A DNA stretch of 64,000 bases from Streptomyces antibioticus (GCF_001514065.1 NZ_KQ948422.1:620001-684000); one strand, 5' to 3'; positions 8,101 to 17,328 are shown, numbered from the stretch's first letter. The notes: generated by a model from the sequence alone, not told the origin. Made by a program: numbers and translations.

Positions 8101-10527
8101 ATGGACAACCGGTCCATCGGCTCCGGTGCGGCACGGGGCACTGGAGTGCCAGAGGACTTCGCCGTCGTCATCGATGCCCGGCTGTGCGTCCTGGCGTGGA
8201 GTTCCGGTGCCCAGACCCTGTTGGGACACACGGCCGACGACGTCGTCGGCCGTCCGGTCGCCGGCCTGCTCGCCGCAGACCTCCCCCACCTCACCGTTCG
8301 GCGGCTGGCCGCCGGCGAACCCTGGACGAGCGAGGTGGCGCTGCGCCACCGTGACGGCGACCGGATCCTCGTACGGCTGCGCGGAGCACCGCTGTCGACC
8401 GGGGGAACGGGCAACCTCTGGCTCGTCACGGATGCCACCGAGACCCACGCCTCCGGCCCACGCGCCGCGGACGCGGCCGAGCTGTGGAACCGCACGCTCG
8501 CGCAGCTTCCGCTGCCCGTCGCGGTCTACGACCACCACGCCCGCTTCGTGGCCTGCAACGAAGTGATGAGCCACGCCATGGGCCTGTCCAGCGAGGAGAT
8601 GGCAGGCAAGACCCTCACCGAGATCCAGGCGAGCCACAAGGAGATGGACCGCCTCCAGCGCGAGGTCCTGCGCACCGGGCAGGCGCTCCACAGCGAGCAA
8701 GCGCCGAGCCGGGGCCTGGGCGAGGTCGACGAGCACGCCTGGTCCGCGTATCTCACCCCGCTCAAAGACCTGGACGGCTCGGTCCAGGGCCTGTCGGCGC
8801 TGGTGATCGACACCACCGAGCAGTACTGGGCCCGGCGGCGCCTGGAGGTGCTCAACGAGGCCAGTGCGCGGATCGGGAGCACACTCGACGTGACGCGGAC
8901 CGCGGAGGAGCTTGCCGAGCTGGCGGTCGCCGGATTCGCCGACTTCGTCGTCGTCGACCTGCTGGAGTCCGTCGTCCGGGGGGACGAACCGGAACCGGTG
9001 GCACCCACCGAGCAGGTCGTCCTGCGCCGTGCCGCCCACGCCTCGGTGCTCCCCGGGTGCCCCGAGTCCGCGATAGCGGTGGGCGAGCGGGCCACGCGTC
9101 CCCCGCAGTCCCCGGCGGCCTGGGCCCTGCGCACCGGCCGGGGCACTCGGCACCGCATCGGTGACCCGGTGCTGCGCGAGTGGCTGGCGCAGTCGCCGGC
9201 GCGCACCGAGGCGGTACGGCGGTACGGGATGCACTCCATCCTGCTCATACCGCTGCGCGCCCGCGGCGTCACATTGGGCCTCGTGTATCTGGTGCGGCAC
9301 CGCACGCCGGAACCCTTCGGTGACGACGACCTGCTGCTGGCCGAGGAGATCGCCGCCAGGGCGGCCGTGAGCATCGACAACGCGCGGCGTTACACCCGGG
9401 AACGCCGGACCGCGCTCGCCCTTCAGCGCAGTCTGCTGCCCGAGCGGTTGCCCTCCCCGACCGCGGTGGACCTGGCCTACCGGTATCTGCCGGCGGGTTC
9501 CGCGAGCGGGGTCGGGGGCGACTGGTTCGACGTCATCCCCCTGTCCGGAGGCAGGGTCGCCCTCGTGGTGGGTGATGTGGTCGGCCACGGCATCCACGCC
9601 TCCGCGACGATGGGTCGCCTGCGCACCGCGGTCCGTACGCTCGCCGACGTCGACCTCGCCCCCGACGAACTGCTCACGCAGCTCGACGACCTGGTCGTCC
9701 GGCTCGACCGGGAGGAGGGACCCGACGCCCGCGGATCGGCGAGCGGCGCATCGGGCGAGGTGGGCGCCACGTGCCTGTACGCCGTCTACGACCCGGTCTC
9801 CCGTACCTGCCGGCTGGCGCGCGCAGGTCATCCGCCGCCGGCCCTGGTGACCCCCGACGGGACCGTGCGGTTCCTCGACCTGCCCGCCGGCCCGCCGCTC
9901 GGCGTCGGAGGGCTGCCGTTCGAAGCCGTCGAGGTCGACCTGGAGGAGGGCAGTCTGCTCGCCCTGTACACGGACGGTCTGATCGAGGCCGCCGACCGGG
10001 ACATCGACAGGGGGCTCGGCCTGCTGCGGGACGCGCTCAGCCATCCGCCGTCCGACCTGGAGGACACCTGCGACCAGGTGGTCCGCAAGGTGATACCCGC
10101 CGCTCCCGCCGACGACATCGTGCTGCTCCTGGCCCGGACGTCCGCGCTGGAGCCCGACCGGGTGCACACCTGGCGGTTGTCCACGGATCCCGCCCTCGTC
10201 GCCGGGGTCCGCCGGATGGCGAGCGACCAGCTGAGCGTCTGGGGGCTGGGCGAGCTGGCCTTCGCCATCGAACTCATCGTGAGCGAACTGGTCACCAATG
10301 CCATCCGCTACGGCAGCGCGCCCATCGAACTGCGCCTGCTGCGCGGCGACACACTCGTCTGCGAGGTCTCCGACGGCAACAGCACCGCCCCGCACCTGCG
10401 GCGGGCGCGCTCCTTCGACGAGGGCGGACGCGGACTCCTGCTCGTCGCCCAGCTCGCGGACCGCTGGGGCAGCCGGCAGACACCCACCGGAAAGACCATC
10501 TGGGCCGAGTTTCCACTGCCGACGTGA
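8101..10527 (+). CDS. PAS-PAS-GAF-PP2C phosphatase with C-terminal anti-sigma-type ATPase domain
   Basis: Domains in order over 808 residues: PAS (about 15-110, EDFAVVIDARLCVLAWSS), second PAS (about 125-240, with VAVYDHHARFVACNEV), GAF (about 255-425), SpoIIE/PP2C phosphatase (about 440-675, with VGGDWFDVIPL at about 470 and ALYTDGLIEA), and a HATPase_c domain (about 690-808, with LIVSELVTNAIRYG and GGRGLLLV). PP2C enzymes of this class dephosphorylate anti-anti-sigma factors, while the ATPase domain resembles RsbW-type serine kinases. One polypeptide may therefore both add and remove the phosphate in response to small-molecule or redox signals. The ATG at 8101 is the likely start; the frame is open upstream to 7927 without domain similarity. 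Confidence 0.9.
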   Translation: MDNRSIGSGAARGTGVPEDFAVVIDARLCVLAWSSGAQTLLGHTADDVVGRPVAGLLAADLPHLTVRRLAAGEPWTSEVALRHRDGDRILVRLRGAPLSTGGTGNLWLVTDATETHASGPRAADAAELWNRTLAQLPLPVAVYDHHARFVACNEVMSHAMGLSSEEMAGKTLTEIQASHKEMDRLQREVLRTGQALHSEQAPSRGLGEVDEHAWSAYLTPLKDLDGSVQGLSALVIDTTEQYWARRRLEVLNEASARIGSTLDVTRTAEELAELAVAGFADFVVVDLLESVVRGDEPEPVAPTEQVVLRRAAHASVLPGCPESAIAVGERATRPPQSPAAWALRTGRGTRHRIGDPVLREWLAQSPARTEAVRRYGMHSILLIPLRARGVTLGLVYLVRHRTPEPFGDDDLLLAEEIAARAAVSIDNARRYTRERRTALALQRSLLPERLPSPTAVDLAYRYLPAGSASGVGGDWFDVIPLSGGRVALVVGDVVGHGIHASATMGRLRTAVRTLADVDLAPDELLTQLDDLVVRLDREEGPDARGSASGASGEVGATCLYAVYDPVSRTCRLARAGHPPPALVTPDGTVRFLDLPAGPPLGVGGLPFEAVEVDLEEGSLLALYTDGLIEAADRDIDRGLGLLRDALSHPPSDLEDTCDQVVRKVIPAAPADDIVLLLARTSALEPDRVHTWRLSTDPALVAGVRRMASDQLSVWGLGELAFAIELIVSELVTNAIRYGSAPIELRLLRGDTLVCEVSDGNSTAPHLRRARSFDEGGRGLLLVAQLADRWGSRQTPTGKTIWAEFPLPT

Positions 10528-10641
10528 GCGTCCCCGTTTCGCCGGTACGGCGGGGCGGTCCCGCAATGCGGCCGCCGGGTCACCACCAACCCGGTCGAGA
10601 TGCCCGCCCGCGTGGTGCTGGTCCACAACGACCCGTCCTCG

Positions 10642-11586
10642 TCATCGTGGCTGCGCCAGCACGGGGTCGGTCTCCCGGGCGGTCTCCACTATCCCCTTGA
10701 TCAGCAGGCGGGTACTCGCGGACGGTGACCGGTCGGCGAGGGTGGTGATCCCGATCTCGCGGGGCACGGTCTCCAGGACCAGGGGCAGCATGTCGAGCAG
10801 GGGGTCCCGTGCGCCGATCAGCATGGGCAGCGGGGCGACGGCGTCGGTTTCCAGCAGAACCGTCCTGAGCGTGAGGATCGTCGAGCATTCGATGATGTTC
10901 GCGGGGAGAGGCAGGCCTCGGCGGTCGAAGAGTTCGTCGATCTCTTGGCGTAGCTGGGTCTTGCGTCCCGGCAGGATCCACGGCAGGTCCATGAGGTCCT
11001 CGATGCCGCCGGTGGGTGTCCCGAGGCTGGGATGTTCGCGCCGGACGACGAGGCGAACCGGTTCGTCGTAGAGGCGCACGTGTCTCAGACTGGCGCGCAG
11101 GCTCGACGGCTGGAGTCGGCCGACCAGCACGTCCACTTCGCCTCGGGCGAGTTGCAGGGCGAGGTCCTCGGGCATCGCTTCGACAACCGAGACGGTCAGG
11201 TGCGGGTGGGCCTTCTTGAGCCGGATCAGGGTCTGCGGCAGAAGTGAGTAGGCACCGGCCAGGTTGGTTCCGACGCGTACAGGTTCCATGCCAAGACGCT
11301 GGAGCTCGTGGATCCGTTCGGCCGCGGTGCGCACGTTGCCGACGACGGTGCGGGCGTGCTCGATGAGGATCTCGCCGTACTGGGTCGGGCGGACGCCGCG
11401 TGGCCCCCTGGCGAAGAGTTTGACCCCCATGATCGTCTCGATCTCCTGGAGGCTTCGGGTCACGACCGGCTGGGTGACGTGCATCGCCTTGGCGGCCCCG
11501 ACCAGGGTGCCCTCATCGGCCACGACGGTGACGAGAACGAGATGGCGCAGTTTCAGCCGACCGTCCAAAAAGTGGTCCACGTTCAT
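10642..11586 (-). CDS. LysR-family regulator, probable regulator of the 3-hydroxyanthranilate operon
   Basis: This 314-residue protein has the LysR layout: a winged helix-turn-helix (residues about 13-70, with LVTVVADEGTLVGAAKAMHVT then QPVVTRSLQEIE) and a periplasmic-binding-protein-like effector domain starting at about 95 (PVRVGTNLAGAYSLLPQ). The ATG at 11586 follows GGAGAGGTG at good distance. The gene is divergent from the cyclase gene at 11697 with a 110-base shared promoter region, the classic LysR arrangement for auto-repression and effector-dependent activation. In the Pseudomonas nba cluster for 3-hydroxyanthranilate breakdown the regulator (NbaR) is also LysR type. The effector is unknown, perhaps a pathway intermediate. 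Confidence 0.9.
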   Translation of the reverse strand: MNVDHFLDGRLKLRHLVLVTVVADEGTLVGAAKAMHVTQPVVTRSLQEIETIMGVKLFARGPRGVRPTQYGEILIEHARTVVGNVRTAAERIHELQRLGMEPVRVGTNLAGAYSLLPQTLIRLKKAHPHLTVSVVEAMPEDLALQLARGEVDVLVGRLQPSSLRASLRHVRLYDEPVRLVVRREHPSLGTPTGGIEDLMDLPWILPGRKTQLRQEIDELFDRRGLPLPANIIECSTILTLRTVLLETDAVAPLPMLIGARDPLLDMLPLVLETVPREIGITTLADRSPSASTRLLIKGIVETARETDPVLAQPR

Positions 11587-11696
11587 GTCTCGACACCTCT
11601 CCGTAACATGGCGTTGGGCGCAGGTATAGCCAAACACGAATAGCGGCGACCGGAGAAGCATTAGTCAAGGCTGAATCCCTGCCAAAGGATGGGGCC

Positions 11697-12503
11697 ATGT
11701 CTTCGACACTCTCCGCACACGGCCCGCTGGGCGGCCTGACGTCCGCTCTGGCCTCCGGCGGCGTCGAGGTGGTCGACCTGACCGCCCTCCTGTCGCCGTC
11801 GACGCCCGTGCTCGACCTTCCGCCGGACATGGCGCCGATCCCTCACTTCGAGCTGGAGGAGCTGGCGCGGTACGACGAGCGGGGAAGCACGTCCTACCAG
11901 AACGGCATCCACACCGGTGAGCACGTGGGCACCCACTTCGACGCGCCGTGCCACTGGATCACCGGCGCCGACAAGGGGGACGTCGCCCACGTACCGGTCC
12001 CGCGCCTGGTGGCTCCCGCTGTCGTGATCGACAAGACCGCCGAGTGCGCCGCCGACCCCGACTTCCTGCTGACCGTTGAGCACCTCGAGGAGTGGCAGCA
12101 GCACAACGGCCCGCTTCCGCAAGGCGGTTGGCTGCTCTACCGCACCGGCTGGGCCGCCCGCTCGCACGACCAGCAGCTGTTCCTCAACGCCGACGAGAAC
12201 GGGCCGCACACACCCGGCCTCACGGCCGAATGCGCCCGCTGGCTGGCCGAGGAGTCCCCGATCGTCGGGCTCGGAGTGGAGACGGTCGGGACCGACGCCG
12301 GGCAGGCGTTCACCTTCACCCCGCAGTTCCCGGCGCACCACTACCTGCTGGGCGCGGGCAAGTACGGAGTCACCCAGTTGCAGAACCTGGACCGGCTGCC
12401 CCTCACCGGCGCCGTCCTGATCGTCGCTCCGCTCCGCATCGTCGGAGGGTCCGGCAGTCCGGCGCGGGTTCTCGCTCTCATCGAGAACGGAGAGGCCAAG
12501 TGA
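11697..12503 (+). CDS. Cyclase-family metal hydrolase (isatin hydrolase / kynurenine formamidase fold)
   Basis: A 268-residue member of the PF04199 cyclase family. The metal site HVGTHFDAPCH is present (His76, His80, Asp82), and a second conserved block LGVETVGTDAGQAF follows near 200. The family includes kynurenine formamidase, which usually has about 210 residues, and isatin hydrolase, about 260 residues and manganese-dependent, which opens isatin to isatinate. Length and the ThDP decarboxylase-like neighbour, whose plausible substrate would be isatinate (2-aminophenylglyoxylate), make isatin hydrolase my preferred reading. Kynurenine formamidase remains possible, but no kynureninase or tryptophan dioxygenase is present. 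It is the first gene of the operon; its stop overlaps the next GTG start. Confidence 0.85.
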   Translation: MSSTLSAHGPLGGLTSALASGGVEVVDLTALLSPSTPVLDLPPDMAPIPHFELEELARYDERGSTSYQNGIHTGEHVGTHFDAPCHWITGADKGDVAHVPVPRLVAPAVVIDKTAECAADPDFLLTVEHLEEWQQHNGPLPQGGWLLYRTGWAARSHDQQLFLNADENGPHTPGLTAECARWLAEESPIVGLGVETVGTDAGQAFTFTPQFPAHHYLLGAGKYGVTQLQNLDRLPLTGAVLIVAPLRIVGGSGSPARVLALIENGEAK

Positions 12504-14149
12504 CCGTACTGGTCCACGAAGCCATCGGCAGGCAGCTCACCGATCTCGGAGTCCGGACGGTCTTCGGCGTGGTCGGCAGCGGCAACTTCCACTTCACCGA
12601 CGCCATGGTGCGCGGTGGCGCTCGGTTCGTCGCCGCCCGTCACGAGGGCGGCGCGGCCACCATGGCGGACGCGTACGCCCGGATGTCCGACGAGGTCGCC
12701 GTGCTCTCCCTGCACCAGGGCTGCGGCTACACGAACGCCCTCACCGGCATCACCGAGGCCGCGAAGAGCAGGACACCGCTGCTGGTGCTGACCGCCGAAG
12801 CCGCCGATCCCACCTCGAACTTCGCGCTCGACCAGGCGGCGATCGCGACGGGGATCGGAGCGGTCGCGCTGCGCGTGAGGTCTGCCCGAACGGCCCTCGA
12901 CGATGTGGCACGGGCCTTCGCGATCTGCCGCAACCAGCGGCGCACGGTCGTCCTGAACGTCCCCATCGATGTTCAGGACGCTCCCCTGGACGCCCAGGCC
13001 CCGGCCCGGGAGTACCACCCGGTCGCCGAACCGCGGCCTGACGACATGGAGACAGCCGCCTTCGCCCAGCTGCTGGAACGCGCCGAGCGGCCGGTCTTCG
13101 TCGTCGGACGCGGTGGCCGATCCCCGGGCTCCAAGGACGCCGTGCGTGAACTGGCCGCCGAGGCGGGCGCACTCCTGGCCACGTCCGCCGTCTCCCGCGG
13201 GATGTTCAACGGCGACGACTGGAACATCGACGTCTCCGGTGGCTTCTCCTCGCCGCTGACGGCCGAACTCGTCTCCGGCGCCGACCTGGTGGTGGGATTC
13301 GGCTGCGCCCTGAACATGTGGACCATGCGGCACGGCAGGCTCATCGCGCCGGACGCTACCGTCGTCCAGGTCGACATCGAACCGGGGGCCATCGGCGTAC
13401 ACCGCGACGTGGACCTCGGGCTGTGGGGCGGTGTCGCCGCGACAGCCCGGGCCACCACCGCGTGGCTGCGCGCGAACTCGCCCGGCGGCCGCACGGGTTA
13501 CCGCACTCCGGACGTCGCCGAGCGGATCCGCTCCGGGCTGCGCTGGAACCAGGTCGGCTTCGAGGACGCGTCGGCGGACGGACGCGTCGACCCGCGCGGT
13601 CTGAGCGTCGCGCTCAACGACATCCTGCCCGCCGAGCGGATCGTCTCCGTGGACTCGGGCAACTTCCTCGGCTACCCGAGCATGTACCTCGACGTGCCCG
13701 ACGAGTACGGGTTCTGCTTCACCCAGGCGTTCCAGTCCGTCGGCCTGGGCCTGGCGACCGCGATCGGTGCCGCGCTGGCGCAGCCCGGCCGGCTGCCCGT
13801 GGCCGGCTGCGGTGACGGCGGGTTCCTGATGGGCCTGTCGGAGCTGGAGACCGTCGTACGGCTGGGTCTGCCCATGCTGATCGTCGTTTACAACGACGCC
13901 ATGTACGGCGCCGAGGTGCATCACTTCGGGGCCGGCACGAGCGGCCTCGACGCGGTGACCTTCCCCGACACGGACATCGCGGCGCTCGCGCGGGGACACG
14001 GGTGCGACGCGCTGACCATCCGGCGGCCCGAGGACACGCACGCCGTCAAGGAGTGGCTGTCGGCCGGCCCCGTCCGTCCCCTGGTGCTGGACGCCAAGAT
14101 CACCTCGGACGGGGGTTCCTGGTGGCTGCACGAAGCCTTCGGGCACTGA
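12500..14149 (+). CDS. Thiamine-diphosphate-dependent enzyme, benzoylformate-decarboxylase / acetolactate-synthase-like
   Basis: This 549-residue ThDP enzyme has the three-domain POX/ALS architecture. The catalytic Glu49 sits in RHEGGAATMADAYAR, and the ThDP/Mg motif GDGGF followed about 25 residues later by VVYNDAMYG is near residue 435. It starts at a GTG overlapping the upstream stop. Such enzymes decarboxylate 2-oxo acids. If the preceding gene makes isatinate, this aryl glyoxylate closely resembles benzoylformate and would be a sensible substrate, giving a 2-aminobenzaldehyde and CO2. The alternatives are carboligation or acyl-CoA lyase chemistry. The gap to the next gene, 55 bases, is the only sizeable one inside the operon. 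Confidence 0.88.
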   Translation: MTVLVHEAIGRQLTDLGVRTVFGVVGSGNFHFTDAMVRGGARFVAARHEGGAATMADAYARMSDEVAVLSLHQGCGYTNALTGITEAAKSRTPLLVLTAEAADPTSNFALDQAAIATGIGAVALRVRSARTALDDVARAFAICRNQRRTVVLNVPIDVQDAPLDAQAPAREYHPVAEPRPDDMETAAFAQLLERAERPVFVVGRGGRSPGSKDAVRELAAEAGALLATSAVSRGMFNGDDWNIDVSGGFSSPLTAELVSGADLVVGFGCALNMWTMRHGRLIAPDATVVQVDIEPGAIGVHRDVDLGLWGGVAATARATTAWLRANSPGGRTGYRTPDVAERIRSGLRWNQVGFEDASADGRVDPRGLSVALNDILPAERIVSVDSGNFLGYPSMYLDVPDEYGFCFTQAFQSVGLGLATAIGAALAQPGRLPVAGCGDGGFLMGLSELETVVRLGLPMLIVVYNDAMYGAEVHHFGAGTSGLDAVTFPDTDIAALARGHGCDALTIRRPEDTHAVKEWLSAGPVRPLVLDAKITSDGGSWWLHEAFGH

Positions 14150-14204
14150 GGCACCCCGGCATGAACCCCCCCGACCGCGTCACGACATGGGAGAGCGAGC
14201 TCTG

Positions 14205-15359
14205 ATGGGAAAGACGACAAGCGGCGTCTCCGTCATCGGTGCCGGCGAGTCGCCCTACACCCGGCATCCGGCATCCGGCACGACCACCGAAGGGGTGCTC
14301 GCCGACGCCGTACGCCGGGCACTCGCCGACGCGAACCTCACGACCTCCGACGTCGACGGTTTCGCCGCGTGCAGCTTCACCCTCGGCCCGGACCACGCCG
14401 TCGACCTGGCCTGGCGGCTGGGACTGCGGCTGCGCTGGCTGATGCAGGACACCAACGGCGGAGCGAGCGCCGGCACGATGCTCCAGCACGCCGTGCGGGC
14501 CGTGGAGTCCGGCGACGCCTCGGTCGTGGTGCTCGTGGCCGGCGACCTGATGGACCACCAGGTGCACCTCAGGATGGTGGCCGAGTACAACCGGGCCACC
14601 GCCGAGAATCTGGTCCCGCTGGACATGCTCGGACCGAACGCCCTCTTCGCACTGCTGACCCAGCGTCAGATGGAAGCCGAGGGCCTCACCCGCACGGACT
14701 ACGGGCGGCTCGCGGTGGCGCAACGCGCCTGGGCGGCCCTGAACCCAGGTGCCGTGTACCGCACGCCGATGACGCTCGACGACTACCTCAACGCCCCCAT
14801 GGTCGCCGAACCCCTCGGCCGCTACGACTGCGTACCGCCGGTCACAGGCGCCGACGCCGTGGTGGTCGCGGCCGACGAACGGGCCGCGGGCACGCGGCGC
14901 GCCAGGGTGCTGGCCGTATCGGCCCGTTACAACAGCGACGACCAGACAGGCGACGGCCTGGTGACCGGATTGGCCGACTGCGCCCCCGAGTTCTGGGACG
15001 CCGCGGGCCATGGGCCCGCCGACGTCGACGTGGTCAGCGTGTACGACGACTACCCGGCCATGGCACTCGCCCAGCTCAAGGATCTCGGGCTGGTCGCCGG
15101 CGGTGAGATGCCGGCCTTCATCGCCGAGCGCCTCGCCACCCGAAAGCTCGCCGTCAACACCTCCGGCGGCCAGCTCTCGGCCGGCCAGCCGGGCTCCGCG
15201 GGAGGCATGCACGGACTCGTGGAGGTCGTACGGCAGTTGCGCGGCCAGGCCGGGCAACGGCAGGTCGATGCCCGTCTCGGCCTGTTCAGCGGCTACGGGA
15301 TGGTCCTCTACCGCTACGGCGCGTGTGCCACCGCCGGACTTCTGGAGGCGGCCGCATGA
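14205..15359 (+). CDS. Thiolase-fold lipid-transfer-type protein lacking the catalytic Cys (Ltp2-like)
   Basis: The 384-residue protein has a thiolase fold of the SCP-x/non-specific lipid-transfer subclass. At the position of the nucleophilic Cys the sequence reads DTNGGASAGTML, without Cys, so classic thiolysis is unlikely. The C-terminal block NTSGGQLSAGQPGSAGG and the VYDDYPAMALAQL segment, whose Tyr aligns with a conserved YD motif in this subclass, resemble Ltp2. Ltp2 partners with a DUF35 protein as a retro-aldolase in steroid side-chain cleavage. The next gene encodes exactly such a DUF35 partner, overlapping by ATGA. Inferred role: retro-aldol cleavage of a beta-hydroxyacyl-CoA. The start at 14205 is preferred for GAGAG spacing; an in-frame ATG at 14187 is possible. 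Confidence 0.85.
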   Translation: MGKTTSGVSVIGAGESPYTRHPASGTTTEGVLADAVRRALADANLTTSDVDGFAACSFTLGPDHAVDLAWRLGLRLRWLMQDTNGGASAGTMLQHAVRAVESGDASVVVLVAGDLMDHQVHLRMVAEYNRATAENLVPLDMLGPNALFALLTQRQMEAEGLTRTDYGRLAVAQRAWAALNPGAVYRTPMTLDDYLNAPMVAEPLGRYDCVPPVTGADAVVVAADERAAGTRRARVLAVSARYNSDDQTGDGLVTGLADCAPEFWDAAGHGPADVDVVSVYDDYPAMALAQLKDLGLVAGGEMPAFIAERLATRKLAVNTSGGQLSAGQPGSAGGMHGLVEVVRQLRGQAGQRQVDARLGLFSGYGMVLYRYGACATAGLLEAAA

Positions 15360-15667
15360 GTGTGCTCGTGCAGAACTGCCGCACCTGCGGCGGCCAGTGG
15401 TTCCCCGCCCGGTTGCTCTGCCCCCGCTGCGGCGGCGCCGATCTGGCACCCAGAAGCATCGAGCGCGGGACGGTCGAGCAGCTCACCCATCTCGGCGACG
15501 TCGTCATCGCGTCGGTGGCCTGCGACCCCGAACCGCTGCTCGTGGCCAGGCTGCACGGCCCGGTCGAGGTCGGTGACGTCGTGGAACTCACCGACCGCCC
15601 CGGCCCGTCCGACCGCCCCGTCGCCTTCGTACCGCCGAGCGGCACACCCCGAGAGGAGTTGTCATGA
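15356..15667 (+). CDS. DUF35 zinc-ribbon / OB-fold partner protein
   Basis: This 103-residue protein has an N-terminal rubredoxin-like zinc ribbon (C9-x2-C12 and CPRC near residues 22-25) followed by an OB-fold, the DUF35 arrangement. DUF35 proteins bind acyl-CoA and activate thiolase-fold partners, as ChsH2's DUF35 domain does for Ltp2 and PhlB does for PhlC. It overlaps the thiolase-fold gene and the CoA ligase gene by ATGA at both ends, so the three products are probably made in fixed ratio and form one functional unit. It has no catalytic role on its own. Confidence 0.9.
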   Translation: MSVLVQNCRTCGGQWFPARLLCPRCGGADLAPRSIERGTVEQLTHLGDVVIASVACDPEPLLVARLHGPVEVGDVVELTDRPGPSDRPVAFVPPSGTPREELS

Positions 15668-17328
15668 GCGACGTCACCGGCACCACCGACGTCCACGGCA
15701 TGGCCCAGCTCACCGGCATCCCCGACCCCAGCATCGCGAGCGTCCCCGGACTGCTGCAATGGCGCGCGGACATCACCCCGGACAGCATCCTGCTGAGCTG
15801 CGGCGACACGCGAAGGACCGCCGCCCAGACGCTGGAACGGGTCGCCGTCACCGGAGGCCTGCTGCGCCGGCACGGAGTGGAGCAGGGCGACCGGGTGGCG
15901 CTGATGGCGTCCAACCGGGTCGAGTTGCTTGACCTGATCCTGGGCTGCGCGTGGATCGGTGCCGTCGCGGTGCCGATCAACACCGCCGCGCGGGGTGAGC
16001 AGCTCCATCACATCCTGACCAACTCACAGGCCGAGCTGCTGATCCTGGAACACCCCTTCCTCGCCCAGGTGGAGGCGTTGCCGAGCACCGCCGAGCTGCG
16101 TCAGATCTGGCTGCTGGACGAGGACGAGGTCGTCTCGGTGCTGCCGGTTCCCGTCGACGTGATCCCGGACGACGGCCTGGCGGTGGAGCCGGTCGCGGTC
16201 GGACCAGGGCATCCCGCGGTGATCCTGTACACCTCGGGCACCACCGGGGTCTCCAAGGGAGTGGTCTGCCCGCACGCCCAGTTCTACTGGTGGGGCCGCA
16301 ACGTCACGGCCCAGCTCGGCATCACCTCGGCCGATGTTCTGCACACCTGCCTGCCGCTGTTCCACACGAACGCCCTCAACGCCTTCAGCCAGGCGCTGGT
16401 CAGCGGTGCCCAGTACGTCATCGGCCCGCGCTTCTCGGCCTCCCGGTTCTGGTCGGACGTCACGGCCAGCGGAGCGACCTTCACCTATCTGCTGGGCGCC
16501 ATGATCAGCATCCTGGCAGGCCGGGCGCCCGGCGAGCACGATCGGGCGCACCGGGTGACCGCGGCACTGGCGCCGGCCACCCCCGCCGGGCTGCTCCGGG
16601 AGTTCGAGGAGCGGTTCGGGGTCGTCCTCATCGACGGCTACGGCTCGACCGAGACCAACGCGGTCATCTCCGCGAGCCGCACCGAACAGCGGCCGGGATA
16701 CGTCGGACGCCTCCAGGAGGGCTTCGCCGCCCGGATCGTCGACGAGAACGGGCTCGACGTGCCCCCCGGCACCCCGGGTGAACTGCTGCTGCGCAGCGAG
16801 CAGCCCTTCGCCTTCGCCTCCGGCTACCACCGCATGCACGACGCCACCGTCGCCGCGTGGCAGGACCTGTGGTTCCACACCGGTGACCGCATGGTGATCG
16901 AGGCGGACGGCTGGATCAGGTTCGTCGACCGCATCAAGGACGTGATCCGCCGACGCGGCGAGAACATCTCCTCCGTCGAGGTCGAGAGCGTCCTCGCCCA
17001 GCACCCCGGGGTCCGTGACGTCGCGGTGTACGCGGTGGACTCCGAACTCGGCGAGGACGAGGTGATGGCCGCCGTGGTCCCCGTCGACGGGCACCAGATC
17101 GACTTCGTCGAGCTGGTGGCCTTCTGCGAGCCCCGCCTGGCCTACTACGCCATTCCCCGCTTCGTGGCGCTGTGCCCGGAACTCCCGCTGACCGAGAACG
17201 GCAAGGTCCGTAAGACCGTGCTGCGGGAGTGGGGAGCCCGCCGCGCCGACTGGGACCGCGAGGCGGCCGGCGTCGTACTGCGGCGCGAACAGCCCACCAC
17301 GGTCCGCTCGGAAGGAGCCTCTGCATGA
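15664..17328 (+). CDS. AMP-forming acyl/aryl-CoA ligase
   Basis: A 554-residue member of the ANL adenylating superfamily. The P-loop-like motif YTSGTTGVSKGV is near 190, the ATP-binding GYGSTETN near 325, the HTGDR motif near 405, the hinge-region RRRGENISS near 435, and the catalytic Lys in LTENGKVRK near 520. It would activate a carboxylic acid to its CoA thioester using ATP. Coupled to the thiolase/DUF35 pair, the probable substrate is a side-chain carboxylate on an aromatic or oxindole ring rather than a long fatty acid, but specificity cannot be read from sequence. ATGA overlaps join it to both neighbours. Confidence 0.9.
   Translation: MSDVTGTTDVHGMAQLTGIPDPSIASVPGLLQWRADITPDSILLSCGDTRRTAAQTLERVAVTGGLLRRHGVEQGDRVALMASNRVELLDLILGCAWIGAVAVPINTAARGEQLHHILTNSQAELLILEHPFLAQVEALPSTAELRQIWLLDEDEVVSVLPVPVDVIPDDGLAVEPVAVGPGHPAVILYTSGTTGVSKGVVCPHAQFYWWGRNVTAQLGITSADVLHTCLPLFHTNALNAFSQALVSGAQYVIGPRFSASRFWSDVTASGATFTYLLGAMISILAGRAPGEHDRAHRVTAALAPATPAGLLREFEERFGVVLIDGYGSTETNAVISASRTEQRPGYVGRLQEGFAARIVDENGLDVPPGTPGELLLRSEQPFAFASGYHRMHDATVAAWQDLWFHTGDRMVIEADGWIRFVDRIKDVIRRRGENISSVEVESVLAQHPGVRDVAVYAVDSELGEDEVMAAVVPVDGHQIDFVELVAFCEPRLAYYAIPRFVALCPELPLTENGKVRKTVLREWGARRADWDREAAGVVLRREQPTTVRSEGASA

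Noticed and set aside
10575-10594. Small hairpin CCGGGT/ACCCGG between the phosphatase and LysR genes
   Set aside because: A six-base stem is expected by chance in this G+C range; not called as a terminator.
7570-10626. About 1000-codon antisense frame opposite the PP2C phosphatase gene
   Set aside because: The sense frame has five recognisable domains; the antisense product has none.
11605-11616. AACATGGCGTT near the LysR start, also seen near the 56-kb IclR gene
   Set aside because: An 11-base match between regulators of different families is most likely coincidence; no dyad partner at the LysR site.
11587-11696. LysR binding box in the divergent LysR/cyclase gap
   Set aside because: Several T-N11-A patterns fit, none with a convincing dyad, so I could not choose one.
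11697-12503. Assignment of the cyclase-family gene as kynurenine formamidase in a tryptophan-kynurenine pathway
   Set aside because: No tryptophan dioxygenase, kynureninase or kynurenine monooxygenase is in the operon, the protein is longer than typical KynB, and a ThDP decarboxylase-like gene follows; left open as an alternative only.
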